Shown in pieces: positions 6,837 to 11,049 of a stretch of 11,049 bases of DNA. A model generated the notes under the pieces. It was not told the DNA's origin and did not search any database. It was given only the letters and a program-made list of their open reading frames with translations. This DNA comes from Flavobacteriales bacterium UBA7519. Its GTDB lineage: Bacteria; Bacteroidota; Bacteroidia; Flavobacteriales; Weeksellaceae. Position 1 is the stretch's first letter, and each line of letters begins with the position of its first letter. The DNA is taken from assembly GCA_002476905.1 (NCBI GenBank), contig DLND01000066.1, positions 11,555-22,603 on the forward strand, read 5' to 3'. The translations under genes and the position numbers were made by a program.

Positions 6837-7714
6837 TATTCATCATATTTTTTAATTGCATCCTTATATTTCCACCTTCTGTGTGACCACAGCCAGTTAT
6901 CTGGTCTTTTTCTAATGGTATTTTCAAGCAATTTATGAAACTTTCTCACTACCTCGTATTCTACAAACCGTTCACCATCCGGATAAATTCTATGATAATT
7001 GACCTGATAAAATCCTCTTTTCACTTTTTTCATCTCACAGTATATGAATACCATATCCATCCTCGTAGAAAGTTTATCATACCCAATGAACGCTGGCGTT
7101 TTCTGATTTAGAAATTTTAAACCGTAATTGACGTGCGAGGAATGTGGTGTTTGATCTGCGACAAACATATAAACAGAATCTCCATCATTTGGAGTTCGAA
7201 AAATATGTTTTATTACTTCATTGGCTTCCAAAGATTTATTATTAAACCTGTTGCGAACCATTTTTATTTTTTGCTCCCAGAATGTACTGTTCATTTTTCT
7301 GTAAACAGGATGACAGTTTTTCTGAGGAATAATAGTTGCCAAGGCATTAAACCATTCCCAGTTAAAAACGTGTCCGGATAATAAAATTATATTTTTCCCT
7401 TCAGCTTTTGCATCGTGGAATAGTTGCTGATTCAAATGCTGCATCCTTACTCTGGATTCTGTCTCGGAGATTGTGAAGGCTTTTAGCATCTCAGCTAGAT
7501 AATCACAGAAATTAGAGAAGAAAAGTTTAGAAATATTTTTTATTTCTTTATCTGTTTTATCGGGAAAAGCATTTCTCAGATTTTCCAATACAACATCTTT
7601 TCTATATCCAATGACGTAATAATTCAATAAAAACATTATATCCGAAAAGAAATATAATACTTTTAAAGGAAATCTGGAAATCAATAATAATATGCTAAAT
7701 AGGAATTGATTCAA
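6836..7714 (-). CDS. LpxL/HtrB-like lysophospholipid (lipid A) acyltransferase
   Basis: A 292-residue member of the lipid A late-acyltransferase family, which adds a secondary acyl chain to Kdo-lipid A at the inner membrane. The N-terminus (about 3-36) is a hydrophobic anchor, followed by YRKDVVLENLRNAFP (37-51). The catalytic HX4E motif is His115-VFNW-Glu120 in SGHVFNWEW. VADQTP (185-190) and the closing DNWLWSHRRWK (272-282) are characteristic of the family. The first codon is TTG (7712-7714): no in-frame ATG exists between the upstream TAG and the anchor, and starting at Met27 would delete the membrane segment. The family also includes ornithine- and mannoside-acylating enzymes, so the exact acceptor is open. 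It heads a minus-strand operon with the glycosyltransferase and the exonuclease. Confidence 0.88.
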   Translation of the reverse strand: MNQFLFSILLLISRFPLKVLYFFSDIMFLLNYYVIGYRKDVVLENLRNAFPDKTDKEIKNISKLFFSNFCDYLAEMLKAFTISETESRVRMQHLNQQLFHDAKAEGKNIILLSGHVFNWEWFNALATIIPQKNCHPVYRKMNSTFWEQKIKMVRNRFNNKSLEANEVIKHIFRTPNDGDSVYMFVADQTPHSSHVNYGLKFLNQKTPAFIGYDKLSTRMDMVFIYCEMKKVKRGFYQVNYHRIYPDGERFVEYEVVRKFHKLLENTIRKRPDNWLWSHRRWKYKDAIKKYDE

Positions 7715-7731
7715 TGTATAATGAATATTGG

Positions 7732-7739
7732 CAAATATA
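7732..7739 (-). promoter_or_regulatory. Bacteroidota-type -7 element for the acyltransferase operon
   Basis: The minus strand reads TATATTTG, an exact TAnnTTTG match, 17 bases upstream of the TTG start. No TTTG lies at the -33 position. The leader would be only about 10 bases, which supports the TTG start over any further-upstream codon. Confidence 0.5.
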
Positions 7740-7763
7740 CTGAAAAATGGCTAGATTTTTGTT

Positions 7764-7771
7764 TATCTTCG
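7764..7771 (+). promoter_or_regulatory. Weak -7 candidate for the thioredoxin-fold gene
   Basis: TATCTTCG differs from TAnnTTTG at one base and lies 31 bases before the ATG at 7803. There is no clear -33 element. It is divergent from the acyltransferase promoter 25 bases away. Confidence 0.3.
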
Positions 7772-7802
7772 GGGTTAAATACAATCAACTTTTTAAGATA
7801 TC

Positions 7803-8348
7803 ATGAAAAAAACAGTTCATAAATTGGTTTTAGTTTCTAGCTTATTGACATTATCTTTTTACAGTTCGCAATCCTCGGTAAACAGTTTGTCTAAAGAGCA
7901 AATTGAGGCTAAGAAAAAAGCTGCTGCAGAAGAAAAAGCAAAATTGCCAAAGCCATATCATCCAGAAGCCAATGCCGCTTTGGATATAAAGAAAGCTATA
8001 AATCAAGCTAAGAAAGAACATAAAAATGTGATGATCCAAGCAGGCGGTAATTGGTGTATATGGTGTTTAAGATTCAATGATTACGTTCAGAAAACACCGG
8101 AGCTGAAGAAAATAGTTGATGATAACTATGTGTATTATCATCTGAACTGGTCACCAGAAAATAAAAACGAAAAAATCTTTGCTACTTATGGTAATCCTGG
8201 AGATCAATTCGGTTATCCAGTTTTTATAGTTCTGGATGAAAATGGCAATCAAATTCATACTCAAGACAGCGGAGTTCTGGAAGATGGAACTGGATATAGT
8301 CTGGAAAAAGTAAAAGATTTCTTTACAGCCTGGATGCCAAAAAAATAA
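7803..8348 (+). CDS. Exported thioredoxin-fold protein with WCIWC active site
   Basis: A 181-residue protein. Residues 1-22 form a signal peptide (KK-rich start, hydrophobic core LVLVSSLLTLSF); there is no lipobox cysteine, so a soluble periplasmic product is likely. Residues 29-52 are rich in Lys, Glu and Ala and look like a charged helix. The thioredoxin fold spans about 60-178: the active site GGNWCIWC has Cys85 and Cys88, and the cis-proline loop is FGYPVFIVLD with Pro139. It is closest in style to the thioredoxin_7/DsbD-gamma type, which reduces or isomerises disulfides in the periplasm, or serves as a partner of a DsbD-like membrane reductase. No such partner is in the window. It is monocistronic, diverging from the acyltransferase and ending at a bidirectional terminator. 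Confidence 0.85.
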   Translation: MKKTVHKLVLVSSLLTLSFYSSQSSVNSLSKEQIEAKKKAAAEEKAKLPKPYHPEANAALDIKKAINQAKKEHKNVMIQAGGNWCIWCLRFNDYVQKTPELKKIVDDNYVYYHLNWSPENKNEKIFATYGNPGDQFGYPVFIVLDENGNQIHTQDSGVLEDGTGYSLEKVKDFFTAWMPKK

Positions 8349-8361
8349 AATAGTTGACACA

Positions 8362-8391
8362 AAAAAACCACTTCGATTGAAGTGGTTTTTT
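8362..8391. terminator. Bidirectional Rho-independent terminator between convergent genes
   Basis: A perfect 13-bp stem, AAAAAACCACTTC (8362-8374) with GAAGTGGTTTTTT (8379-8391), encloses a GATT loop. A-runs on the left and T-runs on the right supply a U-tract in both directions. It serves the thioredoxin-fold gene (plus) and rplI (minus). Confidence 0.92.
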
Positions 8392-8412
8392 CTTATGAAG
8401 TATCTTGTTATC

Positions 8413-8913
8413 TTAAGCTTCATCAGTTTTAGGAGCATCCTCTTTTTTAGCAGGAGCTTCAACCGGAGCATCAGAAACGATATCAAACTCATAGTTGTAC
8501 TCAACATTTCTGTGAAGTCTAACAAGTGCAGAGAATTTACCTGTTCTTTTAATAGTGTTACCAGGGATTTTGATGTATTTTTTATCAACTACTACACCAG
8601 CTTTTGCTAAAGCAGCAGCTAAGTCAGCATTATTGATAGAACCAAACAATTTATCACCAGCACCAACTTTTGCAGGAATAGTGATAGAAGTTTTCTTTAA
8701 TTGATCTACTACACCATTTGCCGCAGCCACCAATTTAGCTTCTTCTTCTTTTCTGGATTCCAAAGTAGCTTCCAATTGAGCTTTGTTCTTTGGAGTTGCC
8801 AATAGTGCAAAACCTTGAGGAATCAAAAAGTTTCTTGCATAACCAGGTTTTACGTTTACAGTATCAAACTCAAGTCCTAAGTTCTCTACATCTTTTTTTA
8901 GGATAATTTCCAT
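8413..8913 (-). CDS. rplI: Large-subunit ribosomal protein bL9
   Basis: A 166-residue L9, which binds 23S rRNA near the L1 stalk and helps keep the reading frame. The N-terminal globular domain has the family signature VKPGYARNFLIPQGFA (21-36); a long connecting helix (about 41-75) and the C-terminal domain (about 76-147, with GDKLFGSI at 86-93) follow. Typical L9 ends near residue 147-150; here an extra tail (148-166) rich in Ala, Pro, Glu, Asp and Lys follows, ending in DEA. It is the last gene of the S6-S18-L9 operon but is separated from rpsR by 163 bases that hold a hairpin and a heptad-repeat element. There is no TAnnTTTG box in that spacer, so it probably depends on read-through from the rpsF promoter. 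Confidence 0.97.
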   Translation of the reverse strand: MEIILKKDVENLGLEFDTVNVKPGYARNFLIPQGFALLATPKNKAQLEATLESRKEEEAKLVAAANGVVDQLKKTSITIPAKVGAGDKLFGSINNADLAAALAKAGVVVDKKYIKIPGNTIKRTGKFSALVRLHRNVEYNYEFDIVSDAPVEAPAKKEDAPKTDEA

Positions 8914-8934
8914 TGTTGTTGTCTTGTTTAGATT

Positions 8935-9003
8935 CTAGAAGTTAGAGGTTAGAAATAAGAAGTTAGAAAGTCTAATATCTGAGATCCAATATCTAATATC
9001 TAA
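8935..9003. repeat. Heptad-periodic, imperfectly self-complementary repeat element
   Basis: From 8938 to 9000 the sequence divides into nine 7-base units: GAAGTTA, GAGGTTA, GAAATAA, GAAGTTA, GAAAGTC, TAATATC, TGAGATC, CAATATC, TAATATC. The left units carry a TTAGA-like core and the right units a TCTAA-like core, its reverse complement. Folding about the centre (8968-8970) pairs five 5-base cores per arm with 22 of 25 matches, separated by 2-by-2 mismatches. It lies 21 bases upstream of rplI. It encodes nothing, and its function and origin are unknown. Confidence 0.8.
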
Positions 9004-9034
9004 AACAGTTAGAATTAAATTATTATTCAGCAAC

Positions 9035-9062
9035 AAAAGAAGCAGGCGAACCTACTTCTTTT
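9035..9062 (-). terminator. Strong hairpin with UUCG loop after rpsR (terminator or attenuator)
   Basis: On the minus strand AAAAGAAGTAGG (9062-9051), loop TTCG, and CCTGCTTCTTTT (9046-9035) form a 12-bp stem with one G-T wobble, which would be a C-A mismatch on the plus strand. It starts 14 bases past the rpsR stop. The T-run is part of the stem and is followed by GTTG, so termination is likely to be incomplete. Reduced L9 output relative to S6 and S18, or RNA 3'-end protection, are possible roles (inference). Confidence 0.6.
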
Positions 9063-9076
9063 ATTATTTTTTGTTC

Positions 9077-9379
9077 TTATTTCAAAAGATCCGCTACGTA
9101 CGGCATAAGAGCTAAATGTCTTGCTCTCTTGATAGCTGCAGACACTTTTCTTTGGTATTTAAGAGAAGTTCCTGTATATCTTCTTGGTAAGATTTTACCT
9201 TGTTCGTTTACAAACTGAAGAAGGAAGTCAGCATCTTTATAATCTACGTGCTTGATTCCAAATTTTTTGAATCTACAGTATTTCTTTTCAGATTTAGTGT
9301 TGATATCAAGTGGAGTAAGAAATTTTACTTCCGATTCGCCCCCGGCAGAGGCTTGTTTTGCCATATCGTCTATTGCCAT
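9077..9379 (-). CDS. rpsR: Small-subunit ribosomal protein bS18
   Basis: A 100-residue S18, which binds 16S rRNA in the platform of the 30S subunit as a heterodimer with S6. The core starts near residue 30 ([18 protein letters not shown], 32-49) and continues with the diagnostic [16 protein letters not shown] (64-79) and [13 protein letters not shown] (83-95). The N-terminal extension of about 25 residues before the core ([18 protein letters not shown]) is longer than in E. coli but is of the kind seen in Bacteroidota; it argues for the ATG at 9379 rather than the internal Met6. It lies 28 bases downstream of rpsF in the same operon, without the ssb gene that separates them in many other phyla. 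Confidence 0.97.
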   Translation of the reverse strand: MAIDDMAKQASAGGESEVKFLTPLDINTKSEKKYCRFKKFGIKHVDYKDADFLLQFVNEQGKILPRRYTGTSLKYQRKVSAAIKRARHLALMPYVADLLK

Positions 9380-9407
9380 TGTTTTAAATTTTTAAAAGGT
9401 TAATGAA

Positions 9408-9749
9408 TTAAGCTTTCGCAGATTTTAATTTGCTTCTTCTTGTTACTGCATAATCTAGAGCGTGCTTGTCAAGTTTAGTCGTTAGGTAACGGATTACTCT
9501 CTCATCACGTTTGAAAGCAGTTTCTAGGTCTGCAACTACAGTTCCTTCTCCTTTGAATTCGATCAAGGTATAAAAACCATTCTTTTTCAATTGGATAGGA
9601 TAAGCCAATTTTTTAAGTCCCCAATTTTCTTTGGCAACGATTTCGCAATTGTTTGAAGTCAATAGATCTTCAAATTTTTTCACTGCTTCCTCCACCTGAG
9701 CATCAGATAGAACGGGAGTTAAAATGAAAACAGTTTCGTAATTGTTCAT
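9408..9749 (-). CDS. rpsF: Small-subunit ribosomal protein bS6
   Basis: A 113-residue S6, partner of S18 on the 30S platform. It opens with [16 protein letters not shown] (1-16) and includes the conserved [11 protein letters not shown] (42-52), FYTLIEFKG (59-67) and the [13 protein letters not shown] stretch (81-93). The C-terminus ends in a short basic tail ([10 protein letters not shown]) without the glutamate tail that RimK modifies in E. coli. It is the first gene of the rpsF-rpsR-rplI operon and has a near-consensus promoter about 35 bases upstream. Confidence 0.97.
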   Translation of the reverse strand: MNNYETVFILTPVLSDAQVEEAVKKFEDLLTSNNCEIVAKENWGLKKLAYPIQLKKNGFYTLIEFKGEGTVVADLETAFKRDERVIRYLTTKLDKHALDYAVTRRSKLKSAKA

Positions 9750-9783
9750 AATGTTAATTAATTTTAATTAAAAATTCGAGTTG

Positions 9784-9813
9784 CAAAAGTACAACTTTTT
9801 TCTGAACTACAAA
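9784..9813 (-). promoter_or_regulatory. Near-consensus Bacteroidota promoter of the rpsF-rpsR-rplI operon
   Basis: On the minus strand, TTTG (9813-9810), 18 bases, then TACTTTTG (9791-9784) match both -33 and -7 consensus exactly with good spacing. The leader to the rpsF ATG would be about 28 bases, too short for a long ribosomal-protein autoregulatory RNA structure. It is the strongest promoter in the window. Confidence 0.8.
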
Positions 9814-9823
9814 TATTTAATAT

Positions 9824-9852
9824 AAAAAATCCCGCTAAATATTAGCGGGATT
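9824..9852 (-). terminator. Rho-independent terminator of the T9SS surface-protein gene
   Basis: An 11-bp perfect stem (9828-9838 with 9842-9852, GC-rich core CCCGC/GCGGG) with a 3-base loop. On the minus strand it is followed by a run of six T (9829-9824). It lies 22 bases past the stop at 9875 and just upstream of the rpsF promoter, insulating the two units. Confidence 0.9.
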
Positions 9853-9874
9853 AAATTGATTATAGAAAAATTAA

Positions 9875-10903
9875 TTATTTCTTGATCACTTTTGTAGAAG
9901 AAGTAGAGCCATCTTCCATTGTAGTACTTACAACATAAACTCCTGAATTAAATCTGCTGAAATCAATTTGAGACTTCACTTCATTCAGATCTTTTGTTAA
10001 TAATTGTTTACCCGTTACATCAAACACTTTAACAGATTTGATTTTTCCTTGAGCTTCGATGTTAAAGATATCTTTCACTGGGTTTGGATAAGCTTTGATA
10101 CCGTTTTTAGAAACGTCATTAACAGATAGTGCTCCAATATTCAAAGTGTAATCTTCAACTTGTCCAAATGTAGATGTTCCGCAAGGTGTGATGTTTGACG
10201 TTGAAGAACCTGAGTCATTCAATCTAACTCTCATACGAGTGGTAGTAGCAGTAGCTCCCGCTGGAATTGTAATATTTCCCGTCCAAGGTGACTTTTTAGT
10301 AGCTGTAACTAATACCTGTTCACCAGCGTCATTAAAATCCTTATCATTATTAAAGTCAATCCATACTAAAACGTGATCTCCATTATAAGATGTACCTGTG
10401 AAACTTGCAGTGAAGGTATACGTCTGTCCTGCGTTTACATTTCCAATGGTCGAAGTAAAATCTTCATATCCGGCAGTAGCTGTAGAATTCTTGTTGATGT
10501 TAGCAAATGTAACATTAGAGATCTTCTCAAAGCTTGTAGATGTTGCACCTGCAGTACAATAGGTTGGCGCCATAGTTGTAAATGAATATACTGTACATCC
10601 AGTTGCAGAGCCAGCTGTATTCTTAGCAACCACTTTCCAGTAGTATGTGGAAGATGGATCTAAGTTAGCTGCGGTATACGATGTTCCAGAAACAGTGCTT
10701 ACTAATGTAGTAGGATTTGTGTTTTTGTCTAGATAAACATCATAAGAATCTGCAACGCCTGTAGTTGGAGCGGTCCATGATAATGCTTGAGAAAGATAAG
10801 CAATATTAGTTGCTCCATTTGCTGGAGAAGTTAATGCTGCACAGCCAGGAGCGGTAGTAGGCGCTGCTGCAACACTTACATCATCGATATGAATCGAGAA
10901 CAT
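9875..10903 (-). CDS. T9SS surface/secreted modular protein, C-terminal part downstream of an in-frame amber codon
   Basis: Residues are counted from the ATG at 10903, which is probably not the true start. Residues 1-10 (MFSIHIDDVS) are the end of a jelly-roll domain that begins upstream. About 20-110 is a fibronectin III-like domain (LSWTAPTTG, STYYWKVVAKN). About 114-256 is a GEVED-type domain, with an Asp/Asn-rich loop DFNNDKDFNDAGE (183-195) that may bind calcium and the closing FGQVEDYTLNI. About 267-342 is a type A T9SS sorting domain (AYPNPVKD, VKVFDVTGKQL, FNSGVYVVS) ending KVIKK. Such proteins cross the outer membrane and are released or anchored after the tail is removed. This part alone has no signal peptide, so it could not be exported; it should be read together with the upstream fragment as one gene broken by the TAG at 10940-10942. 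Confidence 0.82.
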   Translation of the reverse strand: MFSIHIDDVSVAAAPTTAPGCAALTSPANGATNIAYLSQALSWTAPTTGVADSYDVYLDKNTNPTTLVSTVSGTSYTAANLDPSSTYYWKVVAKNTAGSATGCTVYSFTTMAPTYCTAGATSTSFEKISNVTFANINKNSTATAGYEDFTSTIGNVNAGQTYTFTASFTGTSYNGDHVLVWIDFNNDKDFNDAGEQVLVTATKKSPWTGNITIPAGATATTTRMRVRLNDSGSSTSNITPCGTSTFGQVEDYTLNIGALSVNDVSKNGIKAYPNPVKDIFNIEAQGKIKSVKVFDVTGKQLLTKDLNEVKSQIDFSRFNSGVYVVSTTMEDGSTSSTKVIKK

Positions 10904-10939
10904 ATCTGTCGAATTATAGTGTCTGAAAGCAATGTAAAC

Positions 10940-11049
10940 CTACGATTGACCAGCAAATGCGCTTAAATCAATTGTTTTTGTGTAAAATACACCACCAGCA
11001 CCATTAGAAGCTGCGTTTTCTGTAAGCAGCGGAGTAGTTGCTAAAAATC
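10940..11049 (-). pseudogene. Upstream part of the same T9SS protein, ending at an in-frame TAG (runs off the right edge)
   Basis: Reading the minus strand in the same frame as the downstream part gives 35 codons ending GVFYTKTIDLSAFAGQS, then TAG (10940-10942), then VYIAFRHYNSTDMFS. The two halves join into the familiar pattern of cleaved-adhesin/MAM-like jelly-roll domains of Bacteroidota (...LSAFAGQ-x-VYIAFRHYNSTD...IDDVSV). No frame change is needed, so one base substitution (for example CAG to TAG) explains the break. It could be a real nonsense mutation, a sequencing error, or an old inactivation. The 5' end with the signal peptide lies beyond the window. Confidence 0.72.

Noticed and set aside
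8151..8588. Minus-strand 145-codon open frame across the thioredoxin-fold and rplI ends
   Set aside because: It crosses a strong bidirectional terminator and overlaps two well-supported genes in other frames; the Leu/Ser/Phe-rich product looks like a frame shadow.
8935..9003. CRISPR array
   Set aside because: The repeat unit is 7 bases with no spacers of constant length, and there are no cas genes nearby.
8935..9003. Insertion-sequence remnant or MITE
   Set aside because: No transposase fragment, no target-site duplication and no classic terminal inverted repeats are visible; the inversion is distributed over every heptad instead.
9750..9783. S6:S18-binding autoregulatory leader upstream of rpsF
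   Set aside because: The predicted leader is only about 28 bases, AT-rich and without a GC-containing bulged hairpin of the known type.
10188..10629. Plus- and minus-strand open frames inside the T9SS protein region
   Set aside because: They are shadows of the repetitive Thr/Ser/Ala codons of the real minus-strand frame, without domain resemblance or start context.
10904..10939. A frameshift as the cause of the broken T9SS protein
   Set aside because: The sequence on both sides of the TAG is family-like in one and the same frame, so no insertion or deletion is needed.

Overview
The window looks like a chromosomal segment of a low-GC Flavobacteriales bacterium, most likely Chryseobacterium or a close relative (Weeksellaceae); the genus is an inference. 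Three things point to Bacteroidota: a C-terminal type IX secretion (T9SS) sorting domain ending in KVIKK, repeated TAnnTTTG promoter -7 boxes with no Shine-Dalgarno sequences, and a ribosomal cluster rpsF-rpsR-rplI without ssb.

Layout. 1-2448 (minus): purine biosynthesis, purB followed by the 5' part of a large-type purL that runs off the left edge, with a terminator-like hairpin between them. 2606-4715 (plus): an AraC-family regulator and an iron-containing alcohol dehydrogenase, ended by a strong terminator. 4881-5264 (plus): apaG. 5301-7714 (minus): a tight three-gene unit of LpxL/HtrB-like acyltransferase, family 2 glycosyltransferase and DEDDh exonuclease, with a 1-nt stop/start overlap between the first two. 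7803-8348 (plus): an exported thioredoxin-fold protein with a WCIWC active site. A bidirectional terminator separates it from the ribosomal operon at 8413-9749 (minus; S6, S18, L9), whose promoter at 9784-9813 is a textbook Bacteroidota type. 9875-11049 (minus): the 3' part of a modular T9SS surface or secreted protein, whose reading frame is broken by an in-frame amber codon at 10940-10942.

Most of the window is housekeeping and cell-envelope genes, and I see no new multi-gene system, CRISPR array, tRNA, rRNA or insertion sequence. Two signals stand out. The first is a heptad-periodic, imperfectly self-complementary element at 8935-9003 in the rpsR-rplI spacer, next to a 12-bp hairpin with a UUCG loop. 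The second is the lone nonsense codon in the T9SS protein, with good family-like sequence in the same frame on both sides. No gene-free stretch exceeds 300 bases; the longest spacers are 4716-4880, 8914-9076 and 2449-2605, and their contents are listed as features.
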